Part shown: in pieces, positions 46,153 to 64,000 of the stretch
Layout of the letters: each line of letters begins with the position of its first letter
Numbering within the stretch: the first letter of the stretch is position 1
Source of the DNA: Mesostigma viride
Lineage: Eukaryota; Streptophyta; Mesostigmatophyceae; Mesostigmatales; Mesostigmataceae
Assembly (NCBI GenBank): GCA_009746045.1
Contig: RPFO01000082.1
Span: forward strand, 2,759,266-2,823,265
Length of the DNA stretch: 64,000 bases
Direction of reading: 5' to 3'
Position numbers and translations under genes: made by a program
Notes under the pieces: model-generated
The model's database searches: none
Seen by the model: only the letters and a program-made list of their open reading frames with translations
What the model was told of the DNA's origin: nothing

Positions 46153-48669
46153 ATTATATATTTCCTGAAGAAAAATATTCGGGTGTCCGCCTTCTCTACC
46201 CCTGAGTGGATGAGCTTGCTCACAAATGGCAGTTTGCTGCCGTCTTGAGCAGTAAGCTCTTCTTGCACATAGCGGCTGTGGGAAACAAAGCGGCGAAACC
46301 GTCGCCGCCCAAACTCGCCGCGCGCGCCTCGCGACCCCTGGGGCGGCGACGCGGTTGTTCTGTGTGCTCAGAGTTGGGAAACAAAACTTTATCGGGAATG
46401 ATTTTGGAGGATCTCCTATAGAGCTTTTTAATTTTATTTGGAAGCATATATTTTGGCTCCGGACTGTAACTACGGTCATAGGGGCCGTATTTTTCGGGTA
46501 AATGGGTACATTTGTATACCAATGGGTAGACCTTTAGAGATATGGGTACCAAGTAGCTACCAGCATAGAGGCCGTATTTCGTCGACAAAGCCACAGCGAC
46601 GAATCACGAATCCATCATCATGCCCATAACTGGATGATGGATCGTGCCTGTACTCGAAAGTTTTTGTCTGACATGGTCACTTCGCGCCTCGGACAGACCG
46701 CGGACCCTGCTCGGACGCTCGGATTTTCTTGGGATGTAGTAACTGTACAGTGTACAGTATTGTGTAGAGGCGCCCGCAGAAATTCCTGTGACTTGGTTCA
46801 AGTGTTTGTGCCTTTGTGGAAAACAGGAAAGGTCGCCAGCCTAAGAAACCCGGCCCATAGCTGGAAGCCTGGAGCGGTGGAGTCTCTCGACGGCTATTTA
46901 TATTTGAAGTCCTAAATCCTAATTAATATAAGCTATATTAATCGAATTATTGGAAACCTCAATCAAGAGTTCACGAGTCACGACGTCTTGAACCTGGTCA
47001 GTGGTCCCGAGACCCGAATCTGTCCAAACCTGGTGAGGACTGGGGTCTGAGGGGCTGAGGGCATGAGGTATGAGATATGTGCCGCTTGATCAATTTTAGC
47101 CACTTGGGTGCCTAGCCAGTCCTGAGTTCCTGACAGCGCATCAAAGATAAAGGGACAAGCCGACGAAGGCCAGCAGCAGCAGTCGAAAAAGTGCATGCCG
47201 CATCAGGTGCCGCATGGCCTACAAAATGGCCTGGTCCAAACAGCTTCCGTCTCGGAGTTCGTCACGTGTGATGAGACAGGCTCTTTCCTCTCATGGCAAA
47301 TGACATTCTAGTTGTCGCATTGGCCTGGGATGGCGTGCCGTCTGATTGATGTGCATATTACACCAAGATGTCAATCACGGTAGGGTCCGGGCCTGGCCCG
47401 GGACTCATTTTCTTGAGGGTTCCGGCCTTTTCCTGGAAAGTTTATGTCATGTAGTCATGTATGCCTGGTGGCACTGAATTTCGATCACGATTCGTCGACG
47501 ACAACGTACCTCATGCGCCAATAAATCGGTTTAGTGACGACTATCAGTTTTGAGTACATTGGCGACCACGTTAAGTTGCCTAGTAAGCACGGAATTGTAT
47601 TACAAGCAAGGGGAATGAGACAACCTCTCCGCTCCTCCGGCACCCGTGATTCTAGCGAGATATTGCTTTCAGTCTGGCACGCGCCCATCTCTCGCTCGTC
47701 CATTCGTGCATGCCATGGACCTTCCAACAGTGCATGTGTCACTTTCTAACTCGCAGAACCAGGCGCGCAGATTCCTCGTACCGCAGGTTACCACCTGCCT
47801 AAATCAGCGCGACTGCACCGGTGGCTGGTGGACCCAGGGAAAACTAGCACAGGGTGCTGTAGTTGCCGGCTATGCTATATATCATGAACCGAGACTGCAG
47901 CGCAGGTATGGGAGTGTCCTGGCACTTTCGGAATTCAATGAAGCAGATTGAAGCCTGCGTCCGTTTGCGCGGGCGCATGGCAACAGCCATATCAAGGAGA
48001 CAACCAGCGATATGCTAAAACCCAGTAGCACGCAGGATAGCCCTGTCAAATTCCTCGTAGCTGCATGGGTAGTGCCCCTGCAATAAATATCCCATGCCAT
48101 TCTGTCGATCATGTGCAATTTTGTGCATGGTCGATCCCACAATTTCGCACCATGCATGTTTAAAATAGAATAGTTATGATGGAGTTATCAATTTGGGTGT
48201 ATCTCTCTCATCATGTCAAGTCTGTGCTGGCCTCGTTGGTCAATTGATGCCTGCCATTGATGCACGCCGGCGAATAAAGAATCCCTAGCCACTCCGCGTA
48301 TACGTGCCTGCATGCCGCGCTTGCATGAACATGCGATTGTCTAGTATATCAAGGAGACAACCAGATCAGCTATATATCCAAGCTAGATGGCTACTGAAGT
48401 ATATATAGTGCATTTGCGGACGTTCCGAGCTTGGCACTGGATTCGTTGTCCACATCGTCGCGTCGCTGCAACAACACGATGTTTTCTGGCATACGCGGGC
48501 TTTTGGTTCCCGCCGCACATTTGAAAGTGCTGTCCTCCGAATTTTTGCCTTGGCACCGTGTGCAGTTCTTCCAAGGACGTTTGGAATCATGGCATGGCTA
48601 ACGTAACGACTGACTAGCTAGACCTTTTCAGTGGTTTTCCATTTGCGAAATTCATTAATTAATTTCCAT
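46153..48669. other. Region without a supported gene
   Basis: This holds the 5' flank of the zinc-knuckle gene and further non-coding sequence. No protein family is recognised. Two copies of TCAAGGAGACAACCAG (about 47994 and 48349) belong to the dispersed constant-end family. AT-rich stretches surround 46900-46950. Confidence 0.45.
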
Positions 48670-48680
48670 TTGCGGGTATT

Positions 48681-49532
48681 AATTAAGACTCGTGCTCCCG
48701 TTGGGGGGTCACGGATGGATGGATGGGTGCAAACAGTCCTACCGGTCTAATTAATCTATCTACATTAGCTACCTACGATATCTATCTATAACAGCATTCT
48801 AACTACGAAATCTATACAGCCTCACGCTGCCCTAGGGGAGCTGTCTGGCGTGTCTCCCGCGGGTTTGCACGCGCGGGCGCTTCCCCACAGGGGGGGGCTC
48901 GTTGTCCTCTATGACCTGGGCCCACTTGGCCTAATTGTCCATCATCTTCGTCCAAATCAAGGAGAGGCCTAGGCCCCCCATGTCCTCTACTAGCTGTTCT
49001 TTGAAGGTGCGGGCCTTGCGGCGTCTAGCATCACTGGGCCCGGCCCACGTCAGGAGGTGCCGGCCAGGCTGAGCTGGTCGCAGTCCTGCGGGGGGGCCAC
49101 GTGAGGTGTCTACCTGGTTGGTGCGAGCTAAGTGCCCTACTAGCTGCAGGCGCCGCTGCTTAATGGTGCTGGTGATATATGGCATGCCCTGGTACAGATC
49201 TTCACTGCGGACATGAGCAGCATATCCTACTCTGAAAATGGAACGCAGCATGTTGGTGACCGCGCCGTCCAACTTGCGGGCCAGGTCGGCGGTGAGGGTC
49301 CACGTCTCGGCCCCATATGTGGGAACAGGAAGGACGAGGACCTTGAACAGGTCCTGTTTCTCGATCTTGCCCAGGGGCTTGTGCCACAGGGCCCGGTACT
49401 GGCGTAAAGCGTGCCAGGCGAGGGAGATGCGATGGTCCACATCAACCTCGCAGCTGGGGAGCAGGCTGCCCAGCAGCTTGACGCGGTCCCGATACAGGAC
49501 TCGAGAGCCGTCGAGGAGATAGAGGGGTGGTA
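48681..49532 (-). mobile_element. Family B LINE, 5'-truncated
   Basis: This 852-bp copy is flanked by TTGCGGGTATT at 48670-48680 and 49533-49543. It holds the hairpin, a short GGAT repeat, the 3'UTR and the reverse transcriptase C-terminal part in one open frame (VLPVPTYGAETWTLT, QRRLQLVGHLARTNQVDTSR). It is among the least degraded family B 3' segments in the window. Confidence 0.88.
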
Positions 49533-49543
49533 TTGCGGGTATT

Positions 49544-49808
49544 GCCTCGTAAATGGTGGGAGAGCAATCGCAGCCATGGTACATGCTGACCGCTAGACAC
49601 TCCCGGCCATTTAGGCTCGAAACACACACACTGATCAAGCAAGCTGTTTCCGGCCCCAACGTCCAGGTCATCTAGTCGCTCTACACGTAAGCCAGCCATA
49701 ATTTCAATGCACAAGGCAACACATTTCCATCTCCATTCATATTCATCATCTTGAACGACTCGAAAACGCGGAAAAGATAACGGCAGGCTCGAGCTACCAT
49801 GGTCCGGA
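49544..49808. repeat. Second copy of the intron-5 element
   Basis: This segment matches 44252-44480 for about 260 bp (GGTGGGAGAGC to ATGGTCCGGAT) but lacks the constant end. Family B inserted immediately at its left edge. Confidence 0.65.
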
Positions 49809-49809
49809 T

Positions 49810-52035
49810 GGGGCAGACTGGCCGGCAAGCACCAGACGACGAAAATGGCTGACGGCGGTATGGCTGACAGCGGAGTTCAGATCTTTTGCATCTGAGCCCC
49901 AAATTCGGACCACTTGCATTCGATGCGCCTTTTTAAGACGCACTCGCCAGTATAATCGGTTACGGCTGAAACACAGTATCGACTCCAAATAGCAGCACGT
50001 GACCTTGAGCAGCTATGACGACTCAAAAAGCAAAACGGGGTTTGGGAAAGGAGCTTTCCGGCTCCCAGCCCAACCCACTCGCCATCGTCCTTGCCCAGTC
50101 GACTCCAGGGGCCCGCAAACCCACGTACCGCCAGCAAACCCATCGCCAAGCGCCTCGCCAGAGCCCAAGAAATTCTGCTACGACACATGCAAATTAATGG
50201 CGACAGTACCTAGACTACGCATGCATTAATTACGGTCAGCGGCTGGATGCGACTGCCCGACGCAGAATGCACGGTGGTCGAGATAGTGCATTATTACCCA
50301 CGGGAACACAAGCTCCCCCTCGATCCTCTCCATGCACGTACCATCTCCACCACCACCTCCCCCCTCCTCGCCTCCTCCACCGCCACCACCCCCTCCTCCG
50401 GTCGACGCCATCACCGCCCGGCCAGCTCCGCGACATCAACCGGCCAGCGCCTCAAGGACTCCGCCGCCATCGCCATCGAGTGCCTGCAAGACACCGCAGG
50501 CATCACCGCCCCTGGGCGGTAAGGAACATTGCCGCCAAGCCAGCCCCCGCTGGCCCGGCTGGCACTGCTAGCTCCTCCCACCCAGACCTGGGCGGACATA
50601 TGCTTAAGCATCACACCACCTCCACCACCTCCGCCGTCGCAGCACAGCTCCAGCAGCAGACGCTGGACCTCCGCGAGGAGGCCGAGCTCGCCAAGCGCAG
50701 CCCTATAAGCCCCTAACGTCATCGTCAAGAACTTCGACATGGAGGAAGATGAGAATTCCGAAAAGCTTGCCCGGGTGTTTGAGAGAGAAATCCTTGGTCG
50801 CATGGGCCTTCTTGCCGGGTTAGATCAAACTGGTCGCCCACCGCCTTCCCCGCGCGCGCGGGGTAAGGCAGGGGCGCCCCCGCTTCTTCTCACCTTTAAT
50901 AGAAGGTACCCGGCGGACAGGATTTGTTTTCTCAGACGCCGCAAGCGGCTCGAGAAGACTCACTTCACCCTGGACGACGACTTGACCCTGGCGCAGCAAC
51001 AACGGCGACGGGAGCTATGGCCGACCTACCTCCAGCAGACCACGGCGGGGACCTCCGCGGCCGCAGGCCACGACGGTGTTCGCAGGCCACGACGGGGAAG
51101 CCGGTGTACTGGAAGGGGGAGGCCATCTACGTCGGCCACAAGCCCTGGCACGCGATCGACCCCGCGCCCCCAGCAACTCCAGACGCCCCAGCATATCAAA
51201 GAGACAACCAGCCCCAGCATATGGGGGAAATACATCATGCATACTTAGTAGTGTAGAATAGTCAGGCCTAGTCACTGTGGCCTTGTACCTTACCTACTAC
51301 AGTCACTATACCAGCTGATCAATGCATGAGCATTATTTCGTCATGTACATGTGCATGCACGCGAACACACATGTGAACAAGTCTCGAGTGGACATGTGTG
51401 TAGTACTCCTACACACACAGCTCTCGAATGATTATCTAGTGCAAAATCCGAATGGCTTGCATCACTCCCCGGAAAGGAGAACTTTTGCGGTTTGACTGTA
51501 GGTGTCAGCTGGCGATGCCTTGTTAGGATCAGGAGACGTCCGTCCTGTAGTCAGCAAAAGTTGGTGCGAGAGGTGACCCCCAGTTCGATTCCGGCCTGGA
51601 TTCATTTGCAGATCGCGTTTTCCGCGGACCGGCACTGAACGCAAATGGTTTTCACCTTTGCGGCGTGCCAAATCAGAATGTGCACGCCTACACTAGTGTA
51701 TGATGTGCCACACACCAGATGATGCCTAGCTTTATAAATATTTATGCTTTGCCCATGCAGGGAGTTTCTCTCGATCTGCTGAGAAGCCATGCCCTAGCTT
51801 GCCTTCGTATAGCTCCATGATGATCTTCCCCCCCTATGCCCGCGCCTTTCAGTAGGCGCTAGGATAGTCATAGTGGCGTGATGCAGGTGCACTTTGTGCA
51901 CCCAGAGCAGGTGTAGTTTACACCCTTCCCTTGCAGGAAGTAGCCCATAGTGTATTAAAGCCATATACCCCTTCTCAGGTATTTGTGCTACATATACTCC
52001 CAACGGAGTTATGTTTTGATTCAATTCAATTCAAG
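49810..52035 (+). mobile_element. Family C ORF1-only retroelement, plus orientation
   Basis: The order is 5' leader (49830-50010, with TTTTTAAGACGCAC), a degenerate ORF1 (about 50015-51180) and the 3'UTR with a divergent stretch at 51330-51700. The element ends at the hairpin ACTCCCAACGGAGT and an ATTCAATTCAATTC tail at about 52010-52035. ORF1 retains MEEDENSEKLARVFEREILG and LLLTFNRRYPADRICFLRRR in one frame (50739-51040). The 3'UTR again follows ORF1 directly, with no ORF2. Confidence 0.75.
51196..51210 (-). mobile_element. 15-nt insertion TCAAAGAGACAACCA with 11-bp duplication
   Basis: Fifteen bases, TCAAAGAGACAACCA, sit between perfect copies of GCCCCAGCATA (51185-51195 and 51211-51221) at the ORF1/3'UTR junction of a family C copy. 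It is the shortest member of the constant-end family. Confidence 0.7.
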
Positions 52036-53554
52036 TAGACCTGGCAGGCCGGGGCCAAGCCCCCTATAATTTTGGACTATACAGATCAGAATATACAGTC
52101 GATCTTTACTATTCGTACGTCCAGGCATGTAGTTGTCTCACTTAAATTTGGAGACTCCTATTCAAGTCGAAGATCTGCATGTCTGCTATCCAAAGTCCCG
52201 TGCCCGTGCCCGTGGCCTGCGTTGCCCGTGGCCCGTCGCGTCGCCCGCGTGGCTGGCCTGGCCTGCCCGTGGCCTGTCGACCGTGGCTAGTGGCCCGTTG
52301 AAGTTCCTTCCTTCCCTGCGTGGCATGTTGCCCGCGGTGCCCGTGGCTAGTCGATGGTGGGCCGCAGTGATGCACGCTGGAATTAAATAGGTGGGCCGAC
52401 CGTGCGCTGGTGGGGGCGCTATAGTGGCTACGCACAGCCCGTCGCCCGCCGCCCGGCCCGTAGGCGCTGAAATTTGCTTCCGTCGCGAAACGTGCTCATC
52501 CGCTGCGCTCCGGAGAGGACTGGCCAGCCGCTGAAGCGGCCGCTCGAGCGCTTCGCTCGCTTGGCGCTTCGCGCGTACTGTATCTGGGTTTCGTCCGTCG
52601 ATCCCCTGAACTCGTACGCCCGAACGGCTGATTTTTCAGCCTCGATTCACTGCCTAATTAGGCGACAAACGGTCACCAAGTTCTCTTTATAAAGGTGTAA
52701 GGACAACCAGCGCATGCCAGAAATATATACATCGAACACTAGAAGGCATTCACAATGGCACCTAAAAAGCAAAATTGCATGTGTGGCCCGGCCAGGCCAC
52801 CTGGCCACTGTAGGAATCTTGTGGCGATTCCCTGTTTGACATCACCTCTGTTATGTCAAGTGAGAGAACATTTCCTGTGCGTAGTTTATCAGGAACTGAT
52901 GCTACCATCACCCACAATGACCAGTGTTACGTGTACCTATTAAACTCTAGCTAAGGTAGTTATCCAGGCTGCAGCTACCAAAAGTACACATGATACCGTT
53001 TCACACGGATCGCAAACGGCAGTAACTGCCAGTACTTGTACTGCTTCTATCATGCAGATATTCGGTATTGGTCACGCGGAAGCCTTGATTGCAGCAGCCT
53101 GGGCAGTCACGCACAAGTTAAAGACAGACAAGCACATGTACACGCAGGCACGGAGATGCTTTCAATGGGTAATGGTTGGGCATAAAATTAGAATCAGATG
53201 CAGTGCTTCTGCCAAGGGTTTTTGTCATTCCTCAAACGGTTGACTTTTTGCCACGGCACTTCGTAAAATGGCTGACTATTTGCCTCGGCAATTCGTCAAA
53301 CTGGTTGACTATTTGCCTTGGCGCTTCGTCAAACCTGGGGGGGGGAGGGGGAAGCTTCTTTATAGTGAACTTAGCTCACACACGCATGTAATGCATGTGG
53401 ATAAAGCACAATATCACATGGTCACTGGTTGTTGACAACTGCATAAATTAAAGAATAACAACTAGTATCAATCACAGCTAGGCCAGAGTCAAGTGTGCAT
53501 AGCACGAGGCTATTAAACAACCATCACAATCTCCAGATCCGTGGTCGGTTGGGC
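52036..53554. other. Region without a supported gene
   Basis: No gene is recognised. A GC-rich stretch at 52200-52400 is built of CCCGTGGCC-like repeats. AAGGACAACCAGCGCATGCCAGAAAT-like sequence at about 52699 belongs to the constant-end family. Three copies of GGTTGACTATTTGCC/TTCGTCAAA motifs lie at 53236-53335. Confidence 0.45.
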
Positions 53555-54069
53555 TCATTCGCACTTTCCGTTTTCCCACCACTGCTCGCGGTCGGGCCGC
53601 TCCTTACTATACTGCTTGTTGTCCTCCTGTCTCTGCCTTTTCGACTTGGGAGCTGGCTTTCTATTGCCCTTCTTCTTCCTTGGCTCAGAGCTGCCGCCAT
53701 CATCGGCCTTGCTCCTTGCTGTCTTGGCCCCCTCCTCGCCAGATTCCTCCTCGCTAGATTCCTCCTCGCCAGAATTTGAGGCGCTGTCAGATGATGTTGA
53801 CTGGCCACCATTTTCCTCTTCCTGCGCATTAGACCCATCCTCTTAATTCCTCAAGCTCTACTCTCTTGCGTTTGTCGCGGCCCTGCCTGCCCTCCTTTTC
53901 ATCTAAACTGCGGCCTAGGTCGACCATATTTTCTGTTTCTACCGGAACAGTTTCTCCAGCTTCCTTCTCAAACAGAGCATCTAAGGTGCTAGTCTGGAAA
54001 CCTGCCAAACCGTTTTTCTTTGAATGTATCTAGCTCGTGCAACACTACCTGAACATCGCCCGCCGCCAT
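53555..54069 (-). pseudogene. Small acidic/basic protein gene with two +1 frameshifts
   Basis: From ATG 54069 the frame encodes MAAGDVQVVLHELDTFKE. It continues in the next frame as NGLAGFQTSTLDALFEKE, and then in the third frame with an acidic run (SGEEESSEEESGEEG) and a basic tail (RKKKGNRKPAPKSKRQR), to a TGA at 53557-53555. Both shifts are explained by one extra A, in GAAAAAC (about 54020) and TTAAGAG (about 53848). Without them the product would be about 170 residues, probably nuclear by its basic tail. I recognise no family. Either this is a recent pseudogene or there are two homopolymer-type assembly errors. Confidence 0.5.
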
Positions 54070-54429
54070 TATCGAAACAATTTCGCATACAATATTTTGT
54101 CGCATATGTAGTCGCCAGACGGCTAGATGTCGGAGGTTAATATTAGTTTTTCATGCCCTGGTCCGCTGGTCCTTGCCTGGTCGGCAGGTCCTTGGTCACT
54201 CCTTGCTTAGCTGGTCCTTGCCTTCCTTGTCTCACAAGGTTTTTGTCCAGGCGATTTGAGTTCAGTACCTCATCAGTACTTCAGTTTTGGTACCCGACTG
54301 AACTTGTCCTGAACCGTACTGTCTTTCCAAAACAGCTCTAACTGCAGCGTACCTAGGATTCAGCTGGCACGGGCTGACGGCCTGACGCCGCGCCGCTGGA
54401 CCTCAGGTCTGGCCTCTCTATGGGAAAAC

Positions 54430-54615
54430 CTGACTTCCGTGGTTGACGAATACCCTAAACATTTCGTCAAACCGGTTGACGAATTGCGGAACATATTCGT
54501 CAATTGGTTGACGAATTGCAGAGTTGGTTGACGAACGTGGTTGACGAATTGCCCGAAATGGTTGACTTTCTTACTACTAATTTCGAAATTCGTCAACCAG
54601 TTGACGAATTTGTCC
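54430..54615. repeat. GGTTGACGAATT / AATTCGTCAACC repeats
   Basis: About eight direct and inverted copies of a 10-12 bp motif (GGTTGACGAA or TTCGTCAAYC) within 180 bp. Related motifs occur at 53236-53335. Direct and inverted copies could form hairpins. Function unknown. Confidence 0.65.
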
Positions 54616-54689
54616 CGTTAGCAGAAGCACTGATCAGATGAAAGAAGAACACCCCAATACCCCGATACCACCCTTGTCCTAGAGACTAG

Positions 54690-54845
54690 CACCGCCCGCC
54701 CGCCCGCGCGCCCGCCCGCCCGCCCGCCCGCCCGCCCCGCCCGCCCGCCCGCCCGCCCGCCCGCCCGCCCGCCCGCCCGCCCGCCCGCCCGCCCGCCCGC
54801 CCGCCCGCCCGCCCGCCCGCCCGCCCGCCCGCCCGCCTGCCTGCC
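54690..54845. repeat. (CCCG)n microsatellite
   Basis: About 150 bp of CCGC tetranucleotide repeat with two small irregularities (54707 and 54736). The Gly-Gly-Arg-Ala frames across it are artefacts. Confidence 0.95.
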
Positions 54846-55372
54846 GCTCGCCCGCGTGCGCGCCCACGGGACCCCCACCAAAATTCATCGCACTAACGAG
54901 TCATAAAGTCTTACCAGGGTCCATCCACACACATGTGCCAGCCACGATAACATGGTCTGCACACAGTCGCATGGTCTGCAAAAGAGTTGGTCGGAACAGC
55001 GAGCAAACTGTGCCAAAGCTCAAAGCTGGCATTTTTTGCACACACCCAAGCGTGCTCTGTGCACGCCGTATCCCAGTCCTCATTGTATCCGAGTTGCATA
55101 ATGGCTCTATTTGGGCGGTATTGCACGCTATCTTCGCTCCTATTGACACATCCTAATCAAACCCTATTCACACCCTACTCACACCCTACTCACACCCTAT
55201 TCCTACACAATTTGCACTCCATTGAGGTTACTCATGCTTCTCTCTTTAAAATCCCCACCCACGTGCCTGTGGGCACCCACCGGCGTGTTGGCCGTGTCCA
55301 CACAGACACAAAGCCAGTCGCTACAACATGATCGCAAGCCAACCCCAGGGTTGCTTTGCGAAGCCGTAGTAC

Positions 55373-55594
55373 CCAACCTGCGTAAGCATCAGGATCATCT
55401 GGAATTCGTCTAGGCATACCGGCAAGACCTAAAAAATGCATAGGAAAGAAAGTTAAATTTACACCAGTGAAAGTGATCCAAAAATGAATTTGACCTAAAG
55501 TTTCAGGATATTGACGTCCTGAAATTTTTCCTATCCAATAATTAAGCCCTGCGAACATTGCAAACACAGCACCCATTGATAACACGTGATGAAA
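55373..55594 (-). pseudogene. cox1: Nuclear copy of mitochondrial cox1 fragment (NUMT)
   Basis: The minus strand encodes about 74 residues of cytochrome c oxidase subunit [41 protein letters not shown] and [20 protein letters not shown]. The segment is AT-rich compared with its flanks, lacks the rest of the gene and fuses to unrelated sequence on both sides. It covers the region just after the haem-ligand helix X of the protein. It lies 124 bp downstream of the glutathione reductase stop and is most simply a mitochondrial insertion. Confidence 0.9.
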
Positions 55595-55718
55595 ATGCAG
55601 CCCCGCCACATCACCCGATTCCACCGCCTCCCCACCCACCCACCCACCTATGTGCCAGGTCCACGCACATGACAAAATCATTCGCTATTTGTGCCCCATC
55701 CTTCCTATTCAAGGCACC

Positions 55719-63303
<7,585 letters not shown>

Positions 63304-64000
63304 CTGGGGGGGGGGGGGGGGGGGGGGAACGGGGCATCAGCCGTGGACGTTAGCAGGGTTGGCAGACAGCAGGTGTGGCAGAAAGTGGTGCCGCAAATAG
63401 CAGGTGCCGCAAATAATAGGTGCTGCAAATAGCAGGTGCCGCATATAGCAGGCGTGGAAGGTAGGAGGCTGGCAGGTGGCAGGTGTAGCACGGAGGAAGG
63501 AGGATAGGGAGAAAAAAGAAGGAAGTTTAGGGAAAAAAAGACATCCCCAGCATCCTTCAGGGACACTGCTGGGTGAGAATGACAACATGATGTGAGTGTG
63601 TTATGAGGGGAGAATGGCACACACTGTATTGGGAGGTGGCGGATGAATAAATGAACACAGGAGTTCTAGTGGACTTGGCGGGCCGCAGTAGAGTGGGGAC
63701 TATCACCAGTCTGGAAGTGTCCGATTAATGAAATGGACAGTTCCACCAAACACGCCGAGCAGAACGCCACAGATAGCACACTCGAAAGATTTTTCCTGAC
63801 CCCCCCCCCGCACACCAGGAGCGCGGGCACACCGATGCACATGGACATGCATGAACGCAGCTGTGGCTACACAGAGCTATGTAGAGAAAGGGAGGGAGCG
63901 CTATCTCGCGGAGACACAGATACCTGCGCTCTCAGATACCTCCTTTGGACCTACACAGATCCAAAGGCACAAATCTAAAAGGTTTCATCAAGCGACCACT
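63304..64000. other. Glutathione reductase intron continuing past the window
   Basis: The acceptor before exon 63303 is preceded by a run of 22 C on the coding strand (63306-63327). A short AAATAGCAGGTGCCGC-type repeat lies at 63390-63450. No upstream exon with a GxGxxG motif is visible up to 64000. Confidence 0.6.

Noticed and set aside
47646-47951. 101-codon plus-strand frame in the region between retroelements
   Set aside because: No recognisable motif, no good splice sites and mixed composition; probably chance.
52755-52943. 62-codon frame starting MAPKKQNCMCG
   Set aside because: Short, with no similarity I recognise and no supporting context.

Overview
This window is nuclear DNA from a repeat-rich eukaryote, probably a unicellular one. 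Genes carry GT-AG introns, one locus holds a fragment of mitochondrial cox1, and the plant/bacterial-type glutathione reductase would suit an alga or another protist. I cannot name the organism from sequence alone.

Host genes, left to right: a possible first exon of an unknown gene (605-799, -); IBA57, a mitochondrial Fe-S assembly factor of four exons (18709-21637, +); a muscleblind-like protein with eight CCCH fingers in one exon (22987-24579, -); BLOC1S2, a three-exon BLOC-1 subunit (26098-27250, +); a CNBP/GIS2-like protein with eight zinc knuckles in seven exons, one only 16 nt long (43561-46152, -); a frameshifted acidic/basic protein (53555-54069, -); and the last seven exons of glutathione reductase (55719-63303, -), whose 5' end lies beyond the right edge. 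For the spliced genes I rebuilt exons by hand; reading frame and motif spacing agree at every junction.

About half of the window is nested retrotransposons at 3.6-18.2 kb, 28-43 kb and 48.7-52 kb. Two LINE families carry a reverse transcriptase: A (one nearly complete copy, 4570-9699) and B (only 5'-truncated copies seen). Two further families, C and D, carry an L1-type ORF1 followed directly by a 3'UTR, with no ORF2. C shares its terminal stem-loop with A, and D shares its terminal stem-loop with B. This looks like a two-pair system of autonomous LINEs and ORF1-only passengers. Exact target-site duplications allow the insertion order to be read through three to four levels of nesting.

Inserted into these LINEs are DNA transposons recognisable against empty paralogous sites: a TTAA-flanked 1.9-kb element, a 482-bp CACTA-like MITE with a 2-bp duplication, and a 4.7-kb element with CACATCA ends and a 2-bp duplication. 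The 4.7-kb element is filled with a 1.1-kb polypurine tract, a 0.5-kb GTGC array, a MITE, a GT array and a 184-bp satellite. Degenerate LINE copies also carry small insertions, many of them self-complementary tetranucleotides. A separate sequence with a constant end is dispersed as inserts as short as 15 nt. Host-gene introns contain 13-, 16-, 24/25- and 33-bp minisatellites.
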